This document shows positions 1-8,730 of a stretch of DNA of 38,292 nucleotides, piece after piece; within the stretch, counting starts at the first letter, position 1, and each line of letters starts with the position of its first letter. Made by a program: the position numbers and the translations under genes. This stretch comes from Candidatus Eiseniibacteriota bacterium (GTDB lineage: Bacteria > Eisenbacteria > RBG-16-71-46 > CAIMUX01). The notes beneath the pieces were generated by a model. That model was not told the origin of the DNA. It worked only from the letters and a program-made list of their open reading frames with translations, and ran no database searches. The stretch covers positions 1 through 38,292 of the forward strand of contig CAIMUX010000052.1 in NCBI GenBank assembly GCA_903844735.1. Direction: 5' to 3'.

Positions 1-1
1 C

Positions 2-2815
2 ATCGACAAGGATACCGACATCGACGGCTCGCCGGTACCGACCGGACCGTTCACGATCACCGGCATCGGTGACCAGTACGACACCACGACGCCGTACACG
101 ACCGGCTGGCAGATCAAGCCGCGCATGCTCTCCGACCTGACTATGACCGGCTGCGCGACCGGGTCCTGTTGCTATCCGGACGGCACCTGCGCGGTGACGT
201 CGGTCGGGGACTGCACGGGTATTTGGACGGCCGCCGGTGTCTGCGTCCCGAATCCGTGTCCGCAGCCGACGGGCGCTTGCTGTCCGCCGAGCGGGTCCTG
301 CACCGTTGGGACGGCTGCGGACTGCGCGGCGGTGAGCGGTATCTACCAGGGCGACGGCACAGCCTGTACCCCGGACCCCTGCGTTGTTGCGGGGCTGCTT
401 CTCGACGAGAGCTTCAGCTACACGGCGGGCACGCTGCTGACAGCCAACGGCTGGACGAACCACAGTGGGACCACGAACTTCATCCCGGTTACAGACTCGG
501 GGCTGTCGTATTCCGGATACCCTTCGTCGGGCATCGGGAATGCGGCCTCGATGCTGCCCACGGGGGAAGACGTCAATCGCACCTTCACGAACCAGACGTC
601 CGGTAGCGTCTACTACGGATTCATGGTCAATGTCTCCGCGGCCACCGCCGCCGGTGACTACTTCACGCACTTTGGGACCAATGCATGGACCACCACCTTC
701 CCGGGCCGGGTGTTCTGCCGGAGCACCACGGGGGGCGTAAACTTCGGCGTTTCGAGGGCTGGCACCGGCACGGCGGTGATCTGGGCTCCCGACGTGTATG
801 CACTGGACACGACGCACCTAGTCGTTCTCAAGTACACCTTCGTTGACGGCGTGACCAACGACCTCGTGGACCTCTTTGTGAACCCGACCTGTCCCGGCGA
901 GCCGGCTCCGGTGGTGAGCGCGGGGGTCGAGGCAACCGCCGAGCCCACCGGCGGCATCGGCGGAGTCGGGCTGCGCCAAGGAGGCGCCACGACCGGTTCC
1001 ACGCAGTGGATCGACGGGCTTCGCGTAGGCCTGACCTGGGCCGACGTCGTGTGCGCGGCCGTCGAGGGCGCGTGCTGTGCCGCCGATGGAAGCTGCTCCG
1101 TGCAACTACAAGCGGACTGCATCGGGTCCGGCGGCACGTATTACGGCAGCGGCACGAGCTGCTCGCCCAACCCGTGCCCGCAGCTCGGTACCTGCTGTGC
1201 TCTGGGCGGCACCTGCACGTTCGTGCTCCAGGCGAATTGTGTAGGGGCCTGGACCACGGGCGGCGCCTGCGCCCCGAACCCCTGCACCCAGCCGGTCGGT
1301 TCGTGCTGCGCGCTCGACGGCACCTGCACGTTGACGACGCAGGCGAACTGCGCCACGACATGGACTGAGGGCGGTGCCTGCGTGCCGAACACCTGCACGC
1401 AACCTGCCGGGTCCTGCTGCTATCCTGACGGCACCTGCGCGGTGGCCCTGCTGGCGGACTGCACCGGTACCTGGACGATGTTCGGTGTCTGCGAGCCGAA
1501 CACCTGTGCGCAGCCGACCGGGGCTTGCTGCCTTCCGACCGGTCTGTGCACCGTGGGAACCGCCGCCGCCTGCGCGGTGGCGAGCGGTGTCTACCAGGGC
1601 AACGGCACGAGTTGCACTCCGAACCCGTGCCCCGCTCCGGTCAAGACGCTCTGCGAGGTGGCCGAGGATGACCTCAACGGCGTTGCGGTCCTCGTGGGCC
1701 AGCGTGTCACGGTCCAGGGGATCGCCTTGTGTGGCGGCATGACCTGGAGCACGACGATCCGCGAGTTCCAGATCACTGACGGGACCTGCTGCATCGATGT
1801 CTTCGGTGGCACCCTGACTCCGACTGTCGCGCCGGGCGACCGCATTGAGATCACCGGCACGGTAGCGAACTACAACGGCAAGACAGAGCTCACAACCCCG
1901 GACATGACGGTCACCGTCCTGTCCAGCGGCAACCCGATCCCGACGCCGGGCCTGACGACGACCGGCAACCTGGCGGCTGCGGGTGAGCCTTTCGAAAGCT
2001 GCCTCTTCACGATCCGGTGCGTGTCGATCGTCAGTGGCACCTGGCCGGCCGCCGGCCTTGACGGGAACATCGTCATCGATGACGGCACGGGCCCGGTCAC
2101 GATGCGCATCGACAAGGACACCGATATCGACGGCTCGCCGGCACCGGTCGGCCAGTTCACGATCACCGGCATCGGCGACCAGTACCACACCACTACCAGC
2201 GTGCCGCCCGCGCCGCCGTACAACTCGTTCTATCAGATCAAGCCGCGCAGTCTGGCCGACTTCATTCTTGGCTGCGCGAGCGGCGCTTGCTGCAAACTTG
2301 ATAATTCCTGTGTCCTGACGAACTCGGATGGGTGCTTGGCGCTGAGCGGCACCTACCAGGGTGACGGGACCACCTGCGATCCGAACCCGTGCCAGGAGCC
2401 GCAGGGCTCCTGCTGTTACCCGGACGGTACCTGCGCGGTTATGGCACAAGCCCCATGCACCGGAGAGTGGACCCCGGATGGCATCTGCGATCCGAACACG
2501 TGTTTCGACCCGGCAGGGGTCGATGGCGTAGAACTCGACAGCGTTCTGGGTGTGCGGGCGACGCCGAACCCGTTCGCGGGTAGCGTTTCTCTTCGGGTCG
2601 CCGGCCCGAGCGCGAGCACGGCGCGGGTCTTGGTCTTCGATGCCGCCGGACGGCTTGTACGCACGGCGTGGACGGGAATGTTGACCGGGCGTGCCTTCAA
2701 CGTGGCGTGGGATGGCCGCGACGACTCCGGTCGTGAGGTCGCGACCGGGATCTACATGGCCCGTATTGAAAGCGGGTCGGGCAGTGCGATCGGAAGGCTC
2801 GTGAAGCTGCGCTGA
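2..2815 (+). CDS. Secreted cysteine-repeat protein with C-terminal FlgD-like sorting domain (5' partial)
   Basis: The frame is open from base 2, so the N-terminus lies outside the window; 937 residues are visible. Nine copies of a Cys-rich unit of about 35-40 residues occur (pattern G-x-CC-x-x-x-G-x-C, then a Cys, ending CxPNPC or CxPNTC). Two sit near the start, five lie between roughly residues 355 and 550, and two lie near the end. Between the second and third copies is a beta-rich domain of about 220 residues resembling a concanavalin/LamG-type fold. An OB-fold-like domain (about residues 555-770) ends in a QIKPRSLADF-type segment; the end of an earlier copy of it is visible at bases 2-140. 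The last 85 residues (TPNPF, then WDGRDDSG and GIYMARIESG) are a FlgD-like/T9SS-type C-terminal domain, which implies export. Function is unknown; a surface or extracellular adhesive role is inference. Confidence 0.85.
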   Translation: MDKDTDIDGSPVPTGPFTITGIGDQYDTTTPYTTGWQIKPRMLSDLTMTGCATGSCCYPDGTCAVTSVGDCTGIWTAAGVCVPNPCPQPTGACCPPSGSCTVGTAADCAAVSGIYQGDGTACTPDPCVVAGLLLDESFSYTAGTLLTANGWTNHSGTTNFIPVTDSGLSYSGYPSSGIGNAASMLPTGEDVNRTFTNQTSGSVYYGFMVNVSAATAAGDYFTHFGTNAWTTTFPGRVFCRSTTGGVNFGVSRAGTGTAVIWAPDVYALDTTHLVVLKYTFVDGVTNDLVDLFVNPTCPGEPAPVVSAGVEATAEPTGGIGGVGLRQGGATTGSTQWIDGLRVGLTWADVVCAAVEGACCAADGSCSVQLQADCIGSGGTYYGSGTSCSPNPCPQLGTCCALGGTCTFVLQANCVGAWTTGGACAPNPCTQPVGSCCALDGTCTLTTQANCATTWTEGGACVPNTCTQPAGSCCYPDGTCAVALLADCTGTWTMFGVCEPNTCAQPTGACCLPTGLCTVGTAAACAVASGVYQGNGTSCTPNPCPAPVKTLCEVAEDDLNGVAVLVGQRVTVQGIALCGGMTWSTTIREFQITDGTCCIDVFGGTLTPTVAPGDRIEITGTVANYNGKTELTTPDMTVTVLSSGNPIPTPGLTTTGNLAAAGEPFESCLFTIRCVSIVSGTWPAAGLDGNIVIDDGTGPVTMRIDKDTDIDGSPAPVGQFTITGIGDQYHTTTSVPPAPPYNSFYQIKPRSLADFILGCASGACCKLDNSCVLTNSDGCLALSGTYQGDGTTCDPNPCQEPQGSCCYPDGTCAVMAQAPCTGEWTPDGICDPNTCFDPAGVDGVELDSVLGVRATPNPFAGSVSLRVAGPSASTARVLVFDAAGRLVRTAWTGMLTGRAFNVAWDGRDDSGREVATGIYMARIESGSGSAIGRLVKLR

Positions 2816-2883
2816 CATGGAACGACCCCGGGGGGCGTCCGCACATGACGCTCCCTGGGTTGACCGAGGAGACCTCGTTGGGG

Positions 2884-2902
2884 GAGACCCCGGCGGGGTC
2901 TC
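2884..2902. terminator. Hairpin downstream of the cysteine-repeat gene
   Basis: A perfect 8-bp inverted repeat (GAGACCCC / GGGGTCTC) with a 3-base loop lies about 70 bases after the stop codon at 2815. No T-run follows, so an intrinsic terminator is only a suggestion. A second inverted repeat (GGGCCC, 4-base loop, GGGCCC) follows at 2944-2959. Confidence 0.4.
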
Positions 2903-2975
2903 GGCTATGTATCGAATCCTGTTGGTCGATCCGCCCCTCCGACGGGCCCGGGTGGGCCCAAGCTCATGTCGTCGC

Positions 2976-3120
2976 CTAGGCAGTAGGGGCCGAGTGTTTC
3001 ACTCCAATCAAGCCGTCGATGGATAAGTCCTCATCGAGGCCCGGCCAATGACTCCCATAACCGGAGGGAGACACCTCAAAAGCCGCGCGCTGGGCCTGGG
3101 TCGCCGCTGCGTTACGGTCC
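2976..3120 (-). pseudogene. DUF2442-like C-terminal remnant
   Basis: The minus frame ending at the TAG at 2976-2978 encodes a segment that looks like the conserved C-terminal half of DUF2442 proteins: SPSGYGSHWPGLDEDLS, then IDGLIG. In that family an HWP-x-LDEDLS core closes a small domain that often pairs with a DUF4160 protein in toxin-antitoxin-like loci. The frame stays open upstream to about 3254, but that part has no DUF2442 N-terminal character and no convincing start. No DUF4160 partner is visible. I read it as a 5'-truncated relic; the match is from memory of the family motif. Confidence 0.5.
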
Positions 3121-3591
3121 CCCCTCGAGGCATGAAGGATGAGTGCCCGGCCCGGAAAGCATGATCTTCTTCGTGGAAAGTTCGCTGAGATAGGCGACAA
3201 CCGAGTGTTCTCCCTTACGGGAATAGCATTTTGTCTCTTTGTGCTCAGGTACAAGGCGTCTTCGCGACCGGGTCGGTCCCGCGATCATCGCGGTGCCCGC
3301 TCACCTGGACGCGATCCAGGACCCGGGCCTGAGGCACGCTGACGAAATCGATCCGTGCGCCGATCGCCCGGAGATTTCGCTGCGCGTTGTCCGCGACGCT
3401 GAACCACTCCTTGTCGCTCACACAGACCCTTGTGGGCGGGCGTCAGCGCAAGATCCCGCCACTGATCCCGCCGCGGCCGATAAGGTGGTAGCGCTTCTGG
3501 GTTCGGTGGTAGATCGTGAGTTGCTGCCGCAGGACGGCGGTGGGCGAAGAAACGAACCGAGAGACTGAGGCGCGTGTGACCGGAGCGGTCG
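3121..3591. other. Gene-poor stretch, no recognisable gene
   Basis: Both strands contain only short open frames. The longest plus frame (3239-3568, 109 codons) has an Asp/Arg/Ala-rich composition without hydrophobic pattern or a ribosome binding site. A short minus frame with a GTG at about 3420 reads protein-like for roughly 55 codons but matches nothing I know. The area between the DUF2442 remnant and the transporter is probably decayed accessory DNA. Confidence 0.4.
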
Positions 3592-4937
3592 TCAATCGGC
3601 CTCGGCAGACTCCGCCCGCGCCCGCGCAGTGTCGCGCATCACCTTCCCGGCCGCACTGAGCACCACCAACCCACCCGCGACGGCCACCGCCGGCAGCACG
3701 AATGCCGCCCGCTCAAGCCCGAAGCGATCCGAGAGCATCCCCACCAGCGGAAACGCGATGGCGTCTCCGGCGAGATGAATGAACAGGAAGAACGCCCCGG
3801 CCACGGTGGCGCTGATGCGACCGGGGACGACGTCGAAGACCGTCGCGGTGAGCGGACTGTTGTACCAGGACAGGAAGAAGAAGGCGAACCCGAAGATGAC
3901 GCGGAACGCGGCCGGATCGCGCACCGTCATGAGCCAGACGGCCAGCGGCCCGCCCGGCAGCATTCCGAGGGCGACGGTCAGGACGCGCGCGCGTTGATTC
4001 CGCTTGAGCCACCAGGCCGCGATAAGGCCACCGGCGAGCGTGCCGCTGACGCCGGCGATCAGGCCCGTGATCCCGAGCAGCCGGGCGGCGTCGCCCGAGG
4101 ACATGCCGAGTTTTCGCGTGATGAACGTCGGTCCCCATCCCCCCAGCCCATCCATGCCGAACGAAATCATCGCCCCCGCCACGAACGCGTAGATGAGCGT
4201 TGGTGTGTGCAGCACTCGCTGCAGCGCCTCGAGTAGACCCTCCAGCGCGGTGCCCGTTTCGTGGCCGATCGGGGGCGGTCCCGGACTGCCCGTCCGGATC
4301 GAGCGCACCCAGCCGACGAGCCGCACCCGACGTTCGGAGAAGTCGATCAGGCGTGACGCGATGATCGCCAGCACGAAGCCCGGCAGGCCGACCATCATGA
4401 AGGCGACGCGCCACCCATAGTGCTGCTCGATCGTTCCCCCCAGCAGGAGCCCGAGCACGCCCCGATGGCGAGGCCGGCCGAGAGCACTCCCATCGCGGCC
4501 GCCCGGCTCCGGCCGGGGTAGTAGTCGGCCACGAGCGAACTGGCCGCCGGTGCGAACGCTGCCTCGCCGATACCGACCACGGCGCGGCACGCGAAGAGCT
4601 GCCAGAAGCTCCGCACGAAGCCGCCCAGAAACGTGAAGGCGCTCCAGATTGTCACTCCGCCGGCGATGACTGCTCTCCGGGACCGCAGGTCGCTCAGCAC
4701 GCCAGAAGGCAAAGCCGCGAGCGAATAGACGAGGATGTAGGCAGAGCCGAGCCGGCCAAGCTGCGTGTCGGAAAAGCCCAGGTCGTGCTTGAGGGGTTCA
4801 AACAGCGCGAAGATGACGTTGCGGTCAAGGTAGTTGAGGAGGTTAATGGCGGCGAGCAGGCCGAGCGCGTAGGCGGCATAGCCGCGCGAAATCGGTGGCC
4901 TCGTGGGCGGATCGGCGGATGGCCTCACGGAACTCAT
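3592..4937 (-). pseudogene. Spinster-type MFS transporter, split by a frameshift
   Basis: Two overlapping minus frames together make one transporter of about 448 residues. The N-terminal part (from the ATG at 4935-4937) has NYLDRNVIF, LGRLGSAYILVYSL, SGVLSDLRSRR and GIGEAAFAPAASS, typical of the Spinster-like branch of the major facilitator superfamily. The C-terminal part starts with GVLGLLLGG and carries the remaining membrane segments up to the TGA at 3592-3594. The frames join near 4458-4464, in a short C-run (cgcccc on the plus strand), where one base appears to be missing. The family moves lipids, sugars or organic acids across the inner membrane; the substrate here cannot be told. Either the gene is broken or the assembly lost a base; both halves are otherwise well preserved, which favours a recent event or an error. 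Confidence 0.8.
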
Positions 4938-5322
4938 CGTGTCGCGGCTGACAAGATCACTAGTACCGTTCCAAGCAGCGGCATGTTCTGATTCCCATCG
5001 GTGAGCGTCTTCATTTCGTTGTGGCAGCAGTCATGGTAGCACTGGGCCGCCTCGGAGGTCAGCCCCGTCCGGGACGGCAGGTGCGGATCCCGCCGCCGCC
5101 ACCTTTCATTCGCTTGTGCGGCGTCCGGCGACTGCTTACATTCCCCCCACCGGAGGGTCCGCCACATGTTCCGATGGAAAGAGGCAACGCCGCGGGATCG
5201 CCGCGCCGCCGGTCGCCGTCACGGAGGCGACACCCGCAAGAGCAATCCACCCGCGACGACGACCTCCCCGCACCTTCGTCCGCCTTCGCTTCAGGTGCGT
5301 TGCCGCCAAGGAGAGTCTTTCG
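4938..5322. other. Divergent intergenic region
   Basis: This region separates the leftward transporter from the rightward nitroreductase-like gene. It holds no convincing gene. A frame continuous with the downstream gene is open back to 5116, but its product there is Arg/Pro-rich and unlike a signal sequence, so I treat it as leader. Promoters for both genes are expected here. Confidence 0.5.
5114..5141 (+). promoter_or_regulatory. Weak candidate promoter for the SagB-like gene
   Basis: TTGTGC, a 16-base gap and TTACAT resemble -35/-10 elements. The leader to the ATG at 5323 would be about 175 bases. The match is weak and other sites are possible. Confidence 0.22.
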
Positions 5323-7311
5323 ATGAACAGTAAGCTCATCCTCTACCTGAGCCCCGTGGCCGTCTGGTTGCTGTGGCTACTGTGGCCGACCGTGCGCGGG
5401 CGTCGGATCGGACGACCGCGACTGACCGTCGGTCTGAGCCTCCTGGTCCTTGTCTATTTCCTCGCGGTGGTCGGAACCGGGATCTTCTGGGTGGCGGCGC
5501 AGGAGCTTCCGGTCTTTGACTGGCACTACGTGGCCGGGTACATCCTGGTGCTGCTGACGCTCACTCACGTGATCCTGCACTGGCACACAGTTACGATGTT
5601 TCTCCGCCGTGAGGCTCCGCTGACGCTGGTCGAGCCGGGGAGAGTTCGCTTTCGCCGCGTCATCCGGGTGGCCGCGTGGAGCGTCCTGGCCGTGGCTGCC
5701 GGTACGGTCGTCTTCTTCCTCGGCGCGCGGGCTGGTTCCGTGCGCGTGATCTACTCCGGGGCGCAGGCGAGCGCGGTGGCGATGAAGCCGGTTGCGGGGG
5801 TTCTGGTTCCCCCGGCGATCCTGGAAGAAGGTGCGCGAAGTATGCCTCTGGCCCGTTTCTACCACGAAGGGAGCTCCTATCCTGCGCGGGTGCGCCTGCC
5901 CGGATTGACCATCAAGGCTCGGCCGGAGGTGTACAACACGTTCCCGGGAGACGTGATCCGGCTCCCGACGTTTCAGGATCCCGATACCGCGCAGGTGTTC
6001 TCGCTCTGTGAGGCTTGGCGTGCAGGACGGATGTCCGCGGATACCGCGGCTATCAGCATGGAAGAGATTGCGGAGATGCTCTACTGCGCGGCAGGGATCA
6101 CCAAGACGATCAGCTTGGGCACGCGGACCTTCGACCTGCGCGCCGCGCCTTCGGCCGGGGCGCTCTATCCGATCAACGTCTACGTCGTGGTCTGGCATGT
6201 CCGTGGGCTGGAACCCGGGATCTACTACTACCACCCCAAGGACGCGTCGCTCATCCGGGTCCGTGAGGACGACTCGGCCCTCTGGAACCTGTTTTCCGCG
6301 TCCGGGAATCCGGGGGCCTGGGGACAGCCCGAAATGGCCGTGGTTCTGACCGGGACGTTCAGCCGCACCGCCTTCAAGTACGCGGAACGGGCCTACCGGT
6401 ATGTCTGCATGGACGCCGGGCACGTCGCCGGCAATCTGGCGCTCGCAGCCTCTGCGCATGGCTGGCGCGTGCCGCTCATCGCCCGGTTTGACGACCAGGC
6501 GGTGAACAGTGTTCTCGGCCTGGATTCCAGCGTGGAGGCCGCGTTGCTCCTGATGCCGGTGACTCGCGGCACAGACCAGGTGATCGAGCCACGCTTCGCG
6601 CGGGATGCGTCGACGGCTGCCGGTGCCACGTTCGTCAATCTGATTCACGGCGGGACCTCGCTGCGCCGGGCGGGAGCGGAGGGCGAATACAAGGCTCGCC
6701 CAGCGGTGGCGGTGCCCTCTCAGCCGGGTGACGTCGTTCTGCCGCCGCCGGCGACGGGTCAGGGGTTGGTTGCGGCCATCCGCCAACGGCGGTCGGTTCG
6801 TGAGCACACCGCCTCTCCGATCACGGCAGCGGAACTGTCGAGTCTCTGTCTGGCTGCGGATGGGGAACGTGCGGGGGTCGCGCCGTCCGAACCGTTGCTT
6901 GCGGATACCGCGCCGCTCTCACTCTATGTAGTCGTGCGGGATGTGACCGGCATGGATGCCGGCGTCTACCGATACCTGCCGGCCACGCACGCCCTGCGGA
7001 TGATCCGTCCGGGCGATCTGTCGCAGAGTTGCATGCAGGCGTGCCTTCAGCAGGAGTTCTGCGGCACCGCGGACGCTGTGTTCGTGAAGACCGTCCGCTG
7101 GGACGAATTGTTCATTCCCGATGGTGACCGGGGGTATCGCTACGCCCACCTGCGGGCCGGGGTGGTCGGGGAGGGACTCTATCTGCAGGGTTCGTCTCTG
7201 GGTATCGGTGCCTGCGGGGTCGGGGCGTTTGGAGATCCGGATGTAGCGGAAGTTCTGGGGCTCGACCTTGATGCGGAGGTGCCGTTGTATGTGACGGCGA
7301 TGGGGAGGTAA
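5323..7311 (+). CDS. Membrane-anchored tandem SagB/nitroreductase-family protein
   Basis: The protein has 662 residues. The ATG at 5323 was chosen because AAGGAGAG lies just upstream and a membrane segment begins at once. Residues 4-23, 33-54, 68-90 and 112-134 are four likely membrane helices, with H68, H82, H86 and H88 in or next to the third (DWHYV, LTHVILHWH), reminiscent of small cytochrome-b-like DUF4405 domains. Two FMN nitroreductase-fold domains of the SagB/ThcOx type follow. The first spans about 210-415 (RAAPSAGALYPINVYVV, PGIYYYHP, DAGHVAGNLALAA). The second spans about 470-660 (IRQRRSVREH, AGVYRYLPATH, RAGVVGEGLYLQ, GIGACGVGAF). SagB enzymes use FMN to oxidise azoline rings in peptide natural products, but many tandem homologues have unknown substrates. 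No cyclodehydratase or precursor peptide gene is nearby, so a general redox role at the membrane is equally possible. Confidence 0.85.
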   Translation: MNSKLILYLSPVAVWLLWLLWPTVRGRRIGRPRLTVGLSLLVLVYFLAVVGTGIFWVAAQELPVFDWHYVAGYILVLLTLTHVILHWHTVTMFLRREAPLTLVEPGRVRFRRVIRVAAWSVLAVAAGTVVFFLGARAGSVRVIYSGAQASAVAMKPVAGVLVPPAILEEGARSMPLARFYHEGSSYPARVRLPGLTIKARPEVYNTFPGDVIRLPTFQDPDTAQVFSLCEAWRAGRMSADTAAISMEEIAEMLYCAAGITKTISLGTRTFDLRAAPSAGALYPINVYVVVWHVRGLEPGIYYYHPKDASLIRVREDDSALWNLFSASGNPGAWGQPEMAVVLTGTFSRTAFKYAERAYRYVCMDAGHVAGNLALAASAHGWRVPLIARFDDQAVNSVLGLDSSVEAALLLMPVTRGTDQVIEPRFARDASTAAGATFVNLIHGGTSLRRAGAEGEYKARPAVAVPSQPGDVVLPPPATGQGLVAAIRQRRSVREHTASPITAAELSSLCLAADGERAGVAPSEPLLADTAPLSLYVVVRDVTGMDAGVYRYLPATHALRMIRPGDLSQSCMQACLQQEFCGTADAVFVKTVRWDELFIPDGDRGYRYAHLRAGVVGEGLYLQGSSLGIGACGVGAFGDPDVAEVLGLDLDAEVPLYVTAMGR

Positions 7312-7321
7312 GAGAGTCCAT

Positions 7322-7358
7322 CGGCCGTTCGGGGAGTTATCCCTCTCCCGACGAGCCG
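7322..7358 (+). terminator. Possible terminator hairpin after the SagB-like gene
   Basis: An imperfect stem begins 11 bases after the stop: outer CGGC/GCCG and inner TCGGGGAG/CTCCCGA with one bulged G and an 8-base loop. There is no T-tract, so its role is uncertain. Confidence 0.33.
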
Positions 7359-7626
7359 CACCAGCTCCTGGCAGAAGGCGATGGCTCTCATCGTGGGGTC
7401 GAATGTCGGCAGGTCCCTCCTCAGCGCGCCGCTGCGCCGCTGCGCAGACGCACGAACCGCGGCCAGTAAAGCGTGGTGTCCATGACCATGACCTCGAACG
7501 GGGCGAATGTGTTCGCCGCGTAGGTCAGGATCAGGTCTGCGCCCGCCAACTCCGGGTGTCCTTATCGGGAAGGGCTCCATAGCCCCAGGCGTAGCGCGTG
7601 CCGCGATCTACGGGCAAATCCAGACG
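7359..7626. other. Decayed minus-strand coding fragments
   Basis: The minus strand from 7557 to the TGA at 7421-7423 encodes a protein-like segment of 46 residues (including FAPFEVMVMDTTLYWPRF) with no start codon. A further minus stretch at about 7345-7420 also reads coding-like (FDPTMRAIAFCQELVRLVG). Neither is recognised. With the metH fragment at 7564-7621 they look like pieces of broken genes. Confidence 0.3.
7564..7621 (-). repeat. 58-bp duplicated fragment of the metH activation domain
   Basis: These 58 bases match 9515-9572 inside the metH fusion gene at 54 of 58 positions, in the same orientation, and the similarity stops abruptly on both sides. The minus strand still encodes LPVDRGTRYAWGYGALPD, the counterpart of LPADRGTRYAWGYGALPD in the full gene. 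It is either a local duplication or the remnant of a second, deleted methionine synthase copy. Confidence 0.8.
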
Positions 7627-7941
7627 TCAGGCAATGCTCAGCGGCTTGATGCGATGGACCTTCGCCTTGAGGGCCCGGTTCGCTTCCCAAAGATCTACGG
7701 CGCGCTGGGCGTTGAGCCAGAACTCGGGTGTATTGCCAAACACCCTCGAGAGCCGAAGGGCCATCGCCGGACTCACAGCTCTTCGCTCCCGAAGCAACTC
7801 ATTGATCGTCTGGCGAGACACGTCCAACGCTTCGGCGAGACTAGAGACCGTAAGACCATAGTCCGGAAGAAAGTCCTCTCGAAGCATCTCGCCGGGATGT
7901 GTCGGCCGGATCTTTTGTTCCCGTGTGTTCGGTATGCTCAT
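7627..7941 (-). CDS. higA: HigA-type antitoxin
   Basis: The protein has 104 residues when started at the ATG at 7939-7941, which follows a GAGGGG ribosome binding site and gives the typical HigA opening (IRPTHPGEMLREDFLPDYGL). A Cro/C1-type helix-turn-helix follows (SSLAEALDVSRQTINELL), then AVSPAMALRLSRVFGNTPEFWLN, a hallmark of the HigA/VapI antitoxin group. HigA neutralises the HigB mRNA-cleaving toxin and represses the operon by DNA binding. Here the preceding higB frame is only a C-terminal stub, so this antitoxin seems orphaned. It may persist as a regulator or protect against related toxins; that is inference. Confidence 0.85.
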   Translation of the reverse strand: MSIPNTREQKIRPTHPGEMLREDFLPDYGLTVSSLAEALDVSRQTINELLRERRAVSPAMALRLSRVFGNTPEFWLNAQRAVDLWEANRALKAKVHRIKPLSIA

Positions 7942-7954
7942 ATCGCCCCTCGTT

Positions 7955-8110
7955 TCAGTGGTAGTCCGTGATCTCGACATCGAAGGCGTCTCCATCAACG
8001 AACCGAAAGCAGATCCGCCATCGGTCGTTGAGTTTCCAGAGATCGGCGGGCTGCAACATCATTACCAGCGCGCGGCCCCCCTGAAACGTCAAGGTATATC
8101 GCAACACAAT
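7955..8110 (-). pseudogene. higB: Truncated HigB toxin remnant
   Basis: Just 13 bases ahead of higA the minus strand encodes DLWKLNDRWRICFRF, then VDGDAFDVEITDYH and a TGA at 7955-7957. This is the characteristic C-terminal end of HigB (RelE-fold) toxins, which are normally about 92 residues. Only about 30-35 residues fit the family. Upstream the frame runs to an in-frame TAG at 8111-8113 with unrelated sequence, so the N-terminal two thirds are missing. HigB order (toxin before antitoxin) is kept. Confidence 0.75.
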
Positions 8111-8730
8111 CTACAGATGATGAGCATCATGGGGATTGGCGTCCGCAAGGCCGACCTCTCGCCCATGACCCGCGTCATCCCGTACGGTGCCGTGCCCCCT
8201 GGGGCGGCCCCGGACAGAACCATGGCGCCCGGGGCGCGTCGGGGAGGGCGGGCTAGCGACGTCTGCCGCGACCCTTGATGCCCCCGGGCGTTCTTCGCCC
8301 CACTCCGAGCCGCAGGACAGGACGACAGCCGATCTCCAGGGGCGAAGACAAGGTCTTTCCCTTCAAGAGGCAGACTTCCTGATCCCGGCGGAAAGTGATT
8401 CGGCACCTTTTGCCGGGTTTCCAACGGCTACCCGTTCGACAGCGGATTCCGAGTGATGTCCGTCGACGAGCTGGGGAACTGGATCGCGCCCGGCCGCGCC
8501 GAATGAAACCGTGTCCCGAATCCTCGTCACCGGCCAGGCGAATGTCTGGCCCGGCGAGATCAACAGCGCGAACGCTGCTCTCGCTGTCACCATCTTGGGC
8601 GAAGCCGTGCAACGGCCCGGTCCACTTCTTCAACTCAGACACTCGCCGGGCATCCCCGTCGGCGATGATCGTGAATGCCCAGAGATCCCGGGCAAGCAAG
8701 GAGCTGGATCGTCCCAATGACGGATTGTTT
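8111..8730. other. Gene-poor stretch, nothing recognised
   Basis: Several overlapping frames are open on both strands, as expected in GC-rich DNA, but none has a ribosome binding site, a family motif or a sensible amino-acid pattern. No RNA gene is recognised. I consider it non-coding or decayed. Confidence 0.4.

Noticed and set aside
658-2818. Long minus-strand frames under the cysteine-repeat gene
   Set aside because: They are antisense shadows of a high-GC gene, rich in Arg/Ala/Gly, without ribosome binding sites or motifs.
5116-5322. Upstream start of the SagB-like gene at 5116
   Set aside because: The added 69 residues are Arg/Pro-rich with no signal character, while 5323 has a ribosome binding site and begins with a membrane helix.
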